Positions 1-11,623 of a stretch of DNA of 64,000 nt are shown here, one piece after another. The translations under genes and the position numbers were made by a program. The DNA is from Anaeramoeba flamelloides (lineage: Eukaryota; Metamonada; Anaeramoebidae): the NCBI GenBank assembly GCA_027625915.1, contig JANTQA010000019.1:563001-627000 (forward strand), read 5' to 3'. The notes beneath the pieces were generated by a model that saw only the letters and a list, made by a program, of their open reading frames with translations, had not been told where the DNA came from and ran no database searches. Within the stretch, counting starts at the first letter, position 1; the number at the start of each line of letters is the position of its first letter.

Positions 1-319
1 AAAACGATAAGTAATAACTCAATTGTGATGATTTTAATAGTCGTGCCAAAAGATTATTTTCGTGTAATTTTTCACCATCCATTTCCCTTAATAATTTGAT
101 CGCAATATAATAATTACCCCTTAGAACGTGTCGAATAAAGATCATTCGATAGTCTTGCTTTTGTTGCATAACCTGTCCATGTGAATTAAGATTGTCAGAA
201 TAATCATAATCAGACAATAGTTCATTTAATTTTGAAAAAGTCTCATTAATACAGCACGCGTGTGTTATCACCAGCGAAATTGTAACAATTCCCCAATACA
301 ACTGTGAGTTGGTTCTCAT
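1..319 (-). CDS. 5' end of an unidentified gene with hydrophobic N-terminus (partial)
   Basis: An open frame runs from an ATG at 319-317 to the window edge without a stop (about 106 codons), so only the N-terminus is visible. Its base composition is clearly less AT-rich than the flanking sequence, as in the other exons here. The protein begins MRTNSQLYW, followed by a hydrophobic stretch (about residues 8-23, containing GIVTISLVITHACC) that looks like a signal peptide or N-terminal membrane anchor. A polar, probably helical region follows, including RMIFIRHVLRGNYYIAIKLL. I do not recognise the family. The helical part loosely recalls alpha-solenoid repeats, but that is only an impression. The start is the first ATG after AT-rich non-coding DNA. 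Coding status is fairly sure; function is unknown. Confidence 0.6.
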   Translation of the reverse strand, partial: MRTNSQLYWGIVTISLVITHACCINETFSKLNELLSDYDYSDNLNSHGQVMQQKQDYRMIFIRHVLRGNYYIAIKLLREMDGEKLHENNLLARLLKSSQLSYYLSF

Positions 320-900
320 TTTTCAATAATTTTCAGTTATTTGTGTGTTTTTTAAAAAGTAAAAATTTAAAAAAATGAAGAATTTTTTTGTTATTTTAAA
401 ATTTATTTTGTTGAGTTTTTTGAAAATAAGAAACATATTTTGAGTTTCAAAGAAGACACCCTTCTTGAAAAGTTCCTTATTTAACATTAAAAGTTTTTTG
501 GAATTGATTATTCGAATAAGATAAAGATTTTGATTTGTTAATCGAAACAAAAAGATTTCTTTGTTAGAATTCCAAATAAAAGTTAATTTGTAGTTTGGAG
601 AATATCATCTACAAGTTAGATTCATGGTTAGTGAAGTCTAGAAAGTTCTGGTCCAATCAACAATGTTATTTTTTTAAATAAAAGTTCTTGGAAATTCATC
701 TTGTTGCTGATGAAAATTTTCTCTTTTTTCTCCAATAAAAATTCCTTTTACAATACTCTGATAACAACTTTGCTTTTATTTACTTACAAAATACTTCAGC
801 ACCAGATAGAAATAATAACAGAAAAAAAAAAACATATAGTTACCATAAGGGGTAATAACTTTTAAGATAAATTGTACTTGATTGTTACAAAAATTCACCA

Positions 901-1317
901 GTGTGGAAAAAAAGTAAAACACAGTTTTTAATTGGGAACATTAATAGAACCTGAAAATTCAAAGTAAGATCAATGAAAAAAAGAATAAATAAATAAATAA
1001 ACACTAAATGAAGTATTCGCCACAATAACAGTTTTTTTAATACTATCTTTTAGTAGGGGTTTTTCTTGATTGATCAATTATTAAAAATTTGTTCAAAAAA
1101 TTGACTATATTTTTGAGATCTCCAAAACCACACCAACAATTTCGATATATCAAGTAGATTTAAATTGGATTTGTTGGGTTGATTGAAAATAATATAATGG
1201 ATTATTATTTGAAGTTAATTGGTTTCTTCTTTTTATTGATTTTACTTTTCATTTTTAGTAATGTTCCCAATTAAGAACCGTGTTTCACTTTTTTCATGTT
1301 TCACTTTTTTTCCACAA
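901..1317. mobile_element. Fold-back (MITE-like) element, about 417 bp
   Basis: The left end (901-1010) and the reverse complement of the right end (about 1210-1317) align as imperfect arms of roughly 110 bp. Shared blocks are TGTGGAAAAAAAGT at the tips and AATTGGGAACATTA further in. The space between the arms has no coding potential. The arms have diverged and no clear target duplication is seen, so it is an old non-autonomous element with approximate boundaries. Confidence 0.5.
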
Positions 1318-3254
1318 CATTCATTAGATTTTAATCACTGATAAATTTAAATAAATTTAAAAAAATTTTTAGGTCAATTTCCAATTTGTTTAATCTCATC
1401 AGCCAACTTTTACAACAACTCAAGAGAAAGAATATTTTTGAAGTACGACCAATTTTACAAAGTTTTTTATCCTTTAAAATAATAAAATCCTTTGTTCAAA
1501 GTTTGTGTAAAATAATTCAAAAAGGAAAGTGAAGTGAAAATTTTCAGATATTAATTTGAATTTATCAGTATTAAAAAAAAATATTTACTTTTAATTACAA
1601 AAAGAGTAATATTTTGAATTTCCTTCTCACAACCATTATATTAAATGGTTTCTATCTGAGAATAAATTAAAAATAAAAGATCCATTATCTTGAAATAAAA
1701 GTAATTCATAAAAAAAAATTGTTTATATTTAATATGTAAGATATATACTTGATTATCAAATAATAAATATGAAAATTGAAATTTTTTAATTTTGATTTTG
1801 ATTTTATTTTTTTTATCGCTCCTTTTTTCGGAATTTCATTTTAGAAAATATGATAAATTAATTATTTCTTAAGTTCTCTTTGAGTATATTAACAAAAATA
1901 AAAATAAAAATAATTTAAAATTTAAAATTTTAAATTAAATATAATTTGATTATTTTTTTGAAAAAAAATAATAAAGTGAAATTTAATTTCCTTTTTTATT
2001 CCACATATGTAGTAAAATAAATAGAATAAAAACTTTGGTTCTTGTAAGATAGTCTTTTTTATTTAGTCCTAAAATTTAATAAGATGAAGTTTACAAAACA
2101 AGATAGTATTACATTTTATTGTCATGTTACTTTAATAATATTCAAAAATTTTATCTAAATATTATTCTTATTCGGATGTATTTTTTGAAAATTTTAATTA
2201 ATTTTTGTATATTTGTTGAATAAAAAAATAAATTAATTTTTAACGGAATATTTAAATATTATTTTAAATAATTATTATTGTAATTTCTATTTTCAATAAT
2301 GATAATAATACAATAAAAATTTTTCTGTAAATGATTTTTGGAAAGTTTAAAAAAGTGTAGATTGTCTTTAAAATAAGGTAATAAAATCAAAAATATAAAA
2401 TAAAATATAAGTTCAATTTCAAACGAATATTTCAATTATTTGTGTTTTTAATAATAAATAGGTTGAGATTTAGTATTTGATTATTCCAAAAAGAAATGAT
2501 AAAATTTAAAGAATCATACAAGGCACATTTCATTTGATTTGAAAATAATTTATGATCTTCGAAATTAAACTTTGTTTTTGTCAAAGGGATAAAACATTTT
2601 TTTCAATTATCAAATATTTTGAATAAATGATCTTTGAAGATTAAATAAAAAATAAGTAAAATAATCAAGATCAAAGAATGGTTGATATCTCTTTAAAATA
2701 AATCTAATAAATCAATAACTTTTTTCAAAATTGAAAAACCCAAATGCTTTGTTCCCTTTTGAGAAAAACAACAATGCTCATTTTGATCTTCAATTGAAGA
2801 TCCTAATAAAATTCCAATATAAATCAATATGATTTTTCTACTATCATTTTTACTTTATCAATAACCTTAGAATATCACGCTTTTACCTTGTGGTTCAATC
2901 GATCTTGTAATAAAAAAAAAATTGCAAATGAATTAGGTGTAAAAAAAAAAATCAAAAAAACAAAAGTTAAAGGAAAGAAATGAAAAAATGGATTCAATTT
3001 CGGAATTTCCAATTGGATTGTTTCTTCTAATATTAATTTGACACCTTTAAACATGTGTAATTCACTTTCTTTAACTGAATTCATTTGGCTTTAAAATGGT
3101 TTATATCTCAATAGTTTTTTGTAGATGTTATTGTTTTTCATTTCCTTATTTTCAGTTACTTTATCGGTTTAGTTAGATCGATATTTTTTTTTTTTTAATA
3201 TTAATAAAATTATTTTTTAAGGTTTTTACATTAAAATTAAATGGTAAAATCATA

Positions 3255-3335
3255 GAAGATTGGTTGATGGTTAATCTCATTTAATCGATCAACAATTATT
3301 TGTGAAATTTCAACAAATTTATAAATAATTTACTT
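3255..3335 (+). repeat. Dispersed short repeat, copy 1 of 3
   Basis: This segment carries a TCGATCAA core followed by AATTTCAACAAATTTA. Related copies lie at 23258-23330 (plus strand) and 35812-35885 (minus strand). The last sits directly upstream of a LINE coding relic, so the family may be part of that LINE. Confidence 0.45.
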
Positions 3336-3479
3336 GTTCAGCACGTTTCATAATTTTGGACACGCCTATTTTTTTTTTTGAGTTTAAATTTTTTTATTTT
3401 ATCTGTATGAAAAATGATGACTTAGAAAAACATCAATTATTATTTTTTTGATTTATATTTTTATCTTATATTTGTATTA

Positions 3480-3680
3480 AAAATTTATTACATATAAAAA
3501 CATGCATAAGAGTTAACATAAAAGTGATTTAATAGGATTAAAAATAATTTTTGACATTAAAATGATCCCGAACAAGATTTTTAATTATTAATATTAGTAA
3601 AATTGTTATGTTTTTTCAAATATTTAAATCAAACCCTTTTTCTTTATAAACAAACGATTTATAACCTTGTAATGAACCGA
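3480..3680 (+). repeat. Dispersed repeat fragment related to 63.4-63.6 kb
   Basis: About 90 bp (3551-3640) align at roughly three-quarters identity with 63490-63580, sharing AAGATTTTTAATTATTAAT-type sequence. Two more relatives lie near 41.1 kb and 41.5 kb (the latter inverted). See the finding on this family. Confidence 0.45.
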
Positions 3681-4420
3681 CCTAAAGTTCATGTAAGTAG
3701 GGCTTTTTATGGAACACTCATTTAATTGTTTGATAAACAAAATTAGATCTACTTATTTTCGAAACAATCCAGTTTTATAGAGGTTTACTGAGAGTTCAGA
3801 AAATGATAATTTTTAATATTGTTTTTTAATTTGTTGAAAATTGTTATTGATCAAGTGAAATTTATTCAATCATCATTCTACTAATTTACGAGTTGTAATT
3901 TTAAAAAGTGCGTTTATTAAAAAAAAAAAAAAAGGAAATTATTCAGTAATTAGACAACAATTTCCTAATATTAACAATTTTAAATCAATGCCAGTGATTA
4001 TTTTGATATCAGGTAAGGTATTTTTTTTTTCAAGACTATCAGATTAAGTTTTGAAAATTTCAAAAAATGTTATTTTTTTTTTCCTATTTTTGATTTTGAG
4101 TGTTGAAAAACTTATAGAATAGATCTTAATTAAAATATTACCAAATATTAATTTGTTTTGGGTTCAAGATTATTTACAATAAATTAAAAAAATAAAGTTA
4201 AATTTATAACACAAAATATGATTACTAACTCTATCATTTGAAAAATAACGATACAAATACGGATAACATTTTACAGTCATTAATACGCAATTTGATAATG
4301 TAAACAAATTTAAAGAACAATCATAACTTTCAAAAAGTAACTTTCAAAAAAAAAATTATATAATTTATTTATCTATGTTTATGGATATATCTATAAAAGT
4401 TGTAAATGAAAAATAATTTA

Positions 4421-7400
4421 TTAGAAATCGAATTGTGGTTGAATTATTTTTTCAATGATTTTGATTCTTTTTTTTAGTAATCTTTTGTTTTCACTTTTTT
4501 GTTTTTCATTAAGTGAAACTATACCAATTAATTGTTTTTGGTGCTTGACATGATTTAATAATAAAAACAAGATCCCTTCTTTTAATTCAAATAATTCTTG
4601 AACCTCTCTTAAATTTGTAAATATTGAAATAATTTTTTGTAAATCTGCGCCAACAATCAAATTAGTAAAAATCACCCTAGCCAATATTGTAGAATTTTTA
4701 GTTAATTTTGTAAAATCTAGCGTTTTCAAAACACTAATTGAAACTGAGCCAAGTATTATTAAATGGGAAACGAGTTTTGCCAAATTAACAATTCTTGCCA
4801 TTTTAGTTTCCTTTAATAATTTGAATTGGTCCCAGAAGGTATATTGGAAAGTGATTTTAAAATTTTTACTATACTCGCAAAGCCTGTTGCCAAGATAGGC
4901 AAAATATGGGTTATAACTTTTCGATTGACCGCAGCACTCGATTAGCACTCTAATAATTTCGCGTTCTTGTTTCGCTTTAAGCTGCAGTTTCAAAAGTTTT
5001 TCAAATGCATCGATATAATCTTCAGAAGACATGATTACAACAAAGACCGCCTTTCTGATATCTGTGTTCATTCTTTGAGATTGGATTTTTTCATAAATTT
5101 TTTGATCGTTTCCATTCAGCATTGATTTTAATTTGAGGCTTTCTTGATTCTTGTTTGACAGTTTCCATGCCGAGCTGGACGAAGTTCCAACTAACCACCA
5201 TCTTCCGTTTGATTCGGCATTGATTAAATCGTCCCAGGTGACCGATAATGCTTGGTCGTGCCCTTCTCCTCTATTTTTTTCCCACTTGATCTTTGATTGC
5301 TGAATTTTTTCCTTTAATTTAGTTAGTTGAGTCAGTGCGCTGGTTTTTAAAAATTTTTGTTTATTGTTTTTTAAATCGTAAATCATTTCTAACATAAAAT
5401 TTACTCTCGATGTGAAAAATTCTTCATTTTCATCTTCTTTCACCTTCCCCCCATCCTTATTGCTCTTAGTTAAAGAATCGTTAATTGATACTACTTTTTC
5501 TTGAACTAATAAAATGATTTCCTTTAACGCGGTGGGATCGTCTTTACGTAAAGCAATACCAACATTTCTTAGCAACATTAATAAGACTTCAATGTTAAAC
5601 GATTGGAAGTTTTGAAGAAGATATTCGATAAATGTAAAAATCAATTTACAACCAACAACTTCAAGAGAATATAATGTCGATAAAAAGACAATTAAATTAT
5701 GTGTTTTATTTTTGTTTTGTTCTTCAATGCTAATAATTAAGGATTTGACAATGTTTTCAACAAGATATGAACTAAACTCAAAGCCAATGAATGAATGCAG
5801 TAGTGCTACGTGAGCCGCCGATGTTGAAATTAATAACTCCGTTAATTTTATTTTTATCATTAATTGTTCAATCAAAAGTGAAGTGACAGACCTTTTAATA
5901 ATATTTATTGGATAATTATTAAAATATGTTATAATTTCTATTTTAATAATCGTCAAGCCAATAGAAAGTTAGAAAGAGAAGATATTATAGAAAATGAAAT
6001 AAGTTAAAATGGATTTTATTAGGGATTTTGTTAATATTATTCATAAAAAGATCTATTTTCAATCTTTTTTATTTATTTATTTTATTATTTTTTTTTTATT
6101 GTTTTAAAGGGAGGAGTGGTTAATCCCTCTTGTTTATATGGATTACAAAGTAAATTTTTAGAATTTTTAATTAAAGACTCAAAAACATATTTATCATTCA
6201 CTGGACGCAATAAACACGATAAATCCTTGTTTTTGTAATAATGTCAAGAATATTATAATTTTTTAATATATAAAATATTTATTTATTTTTTTTAATTCTG
6301 ATATCCAGTTTTTACGATTATTTTAATAAGCCTGGCAATTTCATATAAAATGGTCTAAATCTTAAATGATATCTAAATTATTTATTTTTTTGCATAATTC
6401 ACAAAATTTTGATTTACTTTTTTTTTATTATTGAAGAAGTGTAAATTATACTCTAAGTTAACCTTATACTTAAATCGCTGGAAGGGAATGTAAGCGTGAA
6501 ATCATAGATTTCACAATGGTTAATTAATATAAATAATTTCAAACTGTCTTGATTTAAAATTAATTTATTAATATTTATTTCTTTGGATTTGTTTTTAAAT
6601 ATTAATCTAGCATTTATATAGAAAGGGCATACTCATAAAAAATGATCAATATTTCCTATTATTTCCTTTTGTTCATACTTTAAATATAAATGACAAAATT
6701 TATTTGAATTTTTATTTATTACATAGTAATATATATATATATATATATTTCAGCAATTAGTAAAGTTTCTGAATTTTGGAATTGTTGACTAGCACGATAA
6801 TTTAAATTTTGATTTATTTTTATTTTTATCAAAAACATGAGAGTATCTATCGAAATAATTTGCACAATTTCTGAGTTTTATCATCAAAGTAGAACTCTTC
6901 CATTTAAAATATATTTTATCGTTATTTTTTTTTTAATTTGAGAAATAAATCGAAAAACAATAAAATTTTATTTTGTATTTCTCAAATTAAAAAAAAAATA
7001 ACAGACGAACTTGGAGACAGTCTAGGCACTCGACGGAAATTTTTCGTTAACTTTTTTTGAATTTCAAGGAATTGAGTGAAATCTTTGATTTTTCTCTATT
7101 CCTAAAATTAAAAAAAAACAATATTTGTTTTCCTCAAATTTAAAAGAATTTGGCTATATAAAAGATTTTACTCAATTCTTTTCAAATTTTGTGAAAACTG
7201 TCATTGGGTTTTTTTTGAGTTTTCTATCTATTAGTGAAGTGTTCTAGGTTTTTTTTACTTTAGAAATAAAAAAGGAAACCTCGAGAAAAGCACCATTATG
7301 TTTTTTTTTAATTATTGTTTTGATTAGAAAATTGATATATTTTCGAAATAAAAACAAGAATCAAAAAAAATCTAACAGCGGTTTTCCAAAATTCAATTTT

Positions 7401-10400
7401 ATTTGATAAAATCTTAGATTTAATTCAAAAAATTTCTTTTTATTTCTTAAATTAAAAAAAACCTAACGACATTTTCAACTTTACTATTTTCTAATTGTTA
7501 AATTCTGGAATGTCTCCTTCAATTTAGAGTTGTTTTAAATTTTTTGATTTCCTAATTAAAGTTTCAAAATATTTTTTCATGAAAGGAATAAAGCTGATTA
7601 ATTAATCAAAACCCCGAATTTTTAATTTTTGAAATCAGTTTAAATCTTCTTTTCTAAATTTTTATTCTGGATTGGTCAATTTTTTGCTTCAGTTTTATAA
7701 ATAAGCCTTGGAGAATGTGGGTTGATTAATAAGTGTTCTGTGTTTTTTTTTATATATATTAATATGAATACCAATTTCTTTAAAATCTTTTTTTGATAGA
7801 TAAATTATTTCTAGTTAATCTGATAGTTGGTTATATAATACAGCTTTTTAAAAAAATTGAATTTTTAATACATTCTTAAAAATTTTTGTTGTAAAAGATA
7901 TTGATTAATTTTTTGAAATTAGTCTTAACTTTTTCAAAGGTTAACCTTTAAATGAGTTTTGTTTATCAAGACATAAAATTAATTTTGGAATTAAAGTTTT
8001 TTTATTTTTATCATTATTGGGATTCTTTCCAAAAACTCGTATTATTTATATAGATTTTTTTTATTTGATAATTTATTTCAATCATTAAAGCATTCGTTAT
8101 TAATATCAAGTGATCTGTGAACATCTGTACATGTATTGTTAGTGATTTGATTTTTTTTTCTAATAAAAAATGTGAAATAAATTCAAGTGATAAAAGAGAT
8201 AATAGATCTTCTTTATAAACACTGAAATGTTTTTTTTTTCAAAGAATTAATAATTATGACGATTTTATTTTTAATATTTCATTTTTTATGAATTTTTTAA
8301 TTGGGTAAATAATAAATTAGTGAATGGTATATACAATCAAAACATTTTTATCTAATATTTTTTTAACTAAAGGAAATTTTTTCTTTTTTAAAAACATTTT
8401 TGTTACATTTTTATAAAATGATAATAAATTATCATTAAAATTCATAACTAATTTACCAAAATATAATTAACACTCCTTTTTTTCCACTTTATTGATCAAT
8501 AACTATACGTCACATAAATCACAGGATCTTTCAAGTTTTTCAAAGAAATTTTCAATTGACTTACATTTGAAAAAAAATAGAACAATTTTATGAAATGAAG
8601 CTGAAAAATGTTATACTACAGTAATGTGACTAACCCGTGTTTACAACTTTAATCCATTACTGAAAATTAACTCATTCTCAAAAATATTGGCTTATTGTAG
8701 AAATAAAAGAAACAAGCCAATATGATGACAACAACATATAAACAAGAAACATGGTTCTTTAAATTCATTTTAAAAAAGAATTATGAAGGTATAGAAAGAT
8801 TAAATTGTCATTTTTTGATAAAATAATGAGTAAAAGATCATTTTTTTTGAATTTTCAAAAAAAAATCCTTTTATTTCAGTAATTTTGTAAATATGATGAA
8901 ATTTTTGAAACAAAATCATTTAATATTATTGAACCATTTCGATTAATCAAAGATCTAACCTCTAAAGTCAATTTCAATTTGAATCTGAATCAAGAATATA
9001 TATGGGTGACTTCTGGTTTTCCAATACCCAAGTCTGAAAAAAAAAAAACATTGAGTTATATTTTAGTAATGTGGTAAACTATGTCAACACTTAAGGGCTA
9101 TGTACACCACTGTACTATTTACCAAAGAAGTGGATCAAATTTTCACTTCACTTTCCTTTTTTTAACGGGCAAATAGAGTTTTCAAAGAAGTAGGTTGTAA
9201 TTTGTGATCTATCTCTTTTGGAAATGAAAATTTTTTCCCATTTATGACACAAACATCAACATGATGGAATTTATTAGTTCTATTACTCGAAGACAAAGGA
9301 CGAATAATTTGAGAACCACCAAACAAACAAAATTATTGTTGAGCTATGATTTTTAAAGTCCATGAAGAAGAATAATTGATTGAGATTTAAATTTTTTTTT
9401 AATTTTGAAGAGATCTTACGTAATTTTTAAAATACTTAGTCTTTGGAAATTTTTGGAAAAAAAAATTTATTTGAAGGAAAAGATCAAACAAAAGAAAAAA
9501 AAAAAATCAAAAATAAACAAGAGAAACTTACGATTTGTTATAACTGGTAAATTGTCACATGTTAATTTGTTAAATAAACTTCTTAATTGTTTTTTATAAA
9601 GTTCTGCTTGCTTATCAAAATTTTCAAAAACTTGTTTTCTTTTCAAGTCTGCAAGCCTTTGCTCGTCATTGTCTTCTCTAAGTTGGGGTGGGAGGTATAA
9701 TGAAGGCTGTTGCATTTTATGATCACTGGTTTTTTTAGGTTTCTTTTTCTTTTTCTTTTTCTTTTTCTTTTCTTTTTCATGCGTGTTGATCTTGTCTTTT
9801 TCATTTTTTTTGTGTAACTCAGGTATTTTCCATCCTTCGTTTACAAAATAGTCCAAGCCATCTTCAACAAATTCTTTTGACCAATTTTGATCCTTTTTAT
9901 TAATACCTAATTTTTCTTCCATTTTTTTAATCATCAAATCATCAAAACGACCTTCCTCATTAAAACCACCTTCTTCTTCTTCGCTACCTTCATCGTCTTC
10001 TTCACTGTCTTCTCCTTCATCACCTTCTTCACTTTCTTCATCTTCATCTTCATCTTCATCATCACCTTCATCTTCATCATAATCTTTTTCTTCATCATTA
10101 CTAGAATCTTCGTCACCATCCTCCTCTTCTTTGTGTAACTCAGGTATTTTCCATCCTTCATTTACAAAATAGTCCAAGCCATCTTCAACAAATTCTTTTG
10201 ACCAATTTTGATCCTTTTTATTAATACCTAATTTTTCTTCCATTTTTTTAATCATCAAATCATCAAAATAACCTTGATCGCCAACACTATTGCTATTGTC
10301 TTTAAATGTTGATACTTTTTTGATCTTGTTTGTTTTTTTTTCTTTTTCTACCTGATGGTTTTTGGTGGATGGCTTATTGAATTTTGTTTTTTTTCGATCA

Positions 10401-10537
10401 TTTTTTATAATATCTCTTCGATTATTTTCTTCTTTTTTGATAAACTGTTGCTTATTTCTTCTCATTTTCTTTTCCTTTCTTTTTCTTTTCCTCATTTCTC
10501 TCCTACTCAATTTTTGTATTTTGTTTTTCTTGCTCAT
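4421..10537 (-). CDS. NOM1: NOM1/Sgd1-like nucleolar MIF4G-MA3 protein
   Basis: Two exons, 9532-10537 and 4421-5937, flank a 3594-bp GT-AG intron (donor GTAAG, acceptor ATAG). The spliced protein is 840 aa. Residues 1-335 are basic and acidic low-complexity with two copies of a conserved LEKKLG/DGLDY-type motif and SLYLPPQLR. The MIF4G domain starts at LRSLFNKLTCDNLP and crosses the junction (LPVITN then QIITYFNN). It includes LLRNVGIALRKDDP and GRWWLVG. The MA3 domain contains QRMNTDIR and MSSEDYIDAFEKLLKL. These match eukaryotic NOM1/Sgd1, a nucleolar protein needed for 18S rRNA maturation and 40S assembly that binds an eIF4A-like helicase in other species. The start is the ATG at 10537; an in-frame TTG upstream was not used. 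It is divergent from SF3B3. The N-terminal motif duplication is unusual. Confidence 0.93.
6921..7002. repeat. Perfect 27-bp inverted repeat in the NOM1 intron
   Basis: Arms 6921-6947 and 6976-7002 are exact reverse complements, separated by 28 bp. The arm reads GTTA, ten T, then AATTTGAGAAATA. It could be a tiny MITE remnant or an RNA hairpin in the intron. No target duplication was identified. Confidence 0.6.
9811..10268 (-). repeat. Near-exact 137-bp duplication inside NOM1 exon 1
   Basis: Copies 9811-9947 and 10132-10268 differ at one base by eye (G at 9839 versus A at 10160). They encode the same roughly 46-residue block, containing FDDLMIKKMEEKLGI and FVEDGLDYF, on either side of an acidic Glu/Asp tract. 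The block is the conserved N-terminal motif of the NOM1 family, which I expect only once. The near-identity means a recent in-frame duplication. Confidence 0.9.
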
Positions 10538-10900
10538 CTTTATACACAACAATCAACTGATAAAAAATGAAACCTCAAAACGGTGTGTTTAAAAAAACAA
10601 ACCATTAAATTACAAGTATTTTGTAATTATCTCTTAAGTCACATTGGTAAACACTTTGGTTAAAATTTATTCCACCTCTATTTCAAAATCAAACAATTTT
10701 TCTTCCAAAATATTTGCTTTCTTCAGAATTTATTATTCTTACTGTTGTTGAAAAACAAGAACAATGTTATCAACTTTTTCTGGTTTACTTTTATACTCCT
10801 TATCATTACAAACATTTTTAGAAAAAATAATCTTTAATGAAATTTGATAAATCATTTTTTCTTAAATTTTTTTTAAATTGAAAAGTGTTGGTTTTCTGTA
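10538..10900. promoter_or_regulatory. Divergent promoter region between NOM1 and SF3B3
   Basis: The two start codons face away from each other across 363 bp of AT-rich DNA with no ORF. Both promoters and 5' UTRs must lie here unless there are unseen upstream non-coding exons. No specific element can be called with confidence. Confidence 0.5.
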
Positions 10901-11586
10901 ATGTCTTTTTATCATTTAACTATTCAACAACCAACAAGTATTTTTCAATCTACCAAGGGAAATTTTATTGAGAGTACCAAAGAAGATGTCGTCTCTTCAA
11001 GAGGCAGAATTCTTACACTCTATTCCTATTCACAAAACTCCCTTATTGAAGTCTCGACAATCCAATTTTTTGGCTTTATTCGGGATCTATGCGTAGTTAC
11101 AATGCCAGACGGAGAACAAGATCTTGTTGCTGTAACTACAGATGCAGGCTTTTTAAGTGTCATCAAATTTGATCAGGAATCCAAGTTGTTTGTCTGTGTC
11201 CACCAAGAACAAATCACCGATAAAGGTTTGAAAAGGAATTTACCAGGTTATCGAATTTATTCAAAAAATAATCTTCTTCTCCTTACTGCAGTCGAGCAAA
11301 CGGTGATGGCTTTGATTATTGAAAAGGCAAAAAATGGTTATTCAATTAAGAAAAAAGTCTCTCACAAAACTTCACCAGAATGTTCCTTGTTGGTAGATGC
11401 CTGTTGGTTAAATACTTTTGAAAAATTTCATACTTTTTATACAATTGAAATGGATTGCCAGAATTCTTTAGGCCAAAAAAGCCTGACTAAGTATCGTTTC
11501 GATCCAAAAATTTCTCAAATTATTGAAAAAAATAGAATTACAATTGATCCTTCTTCAAATTTTTTTATTAATGGTAAGAAATATTT

Positions 11587-11623
<37 letters not shown>

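Larger units (their letters stand above)
320..4420. other. Intergenic region with decayed repeats
   Basis: No convincing gene lies between the start of the left-edge gene and the 3' end of NOM1. The short frames here have no codon bias and start at non-ATG codons. The stretch holds a fold-back element (901-1317) and two dispersed repeat fragments (about 3255-3335 and 3480-3680). The rest is AT-rich simple sequence. Confidence 0.6.
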
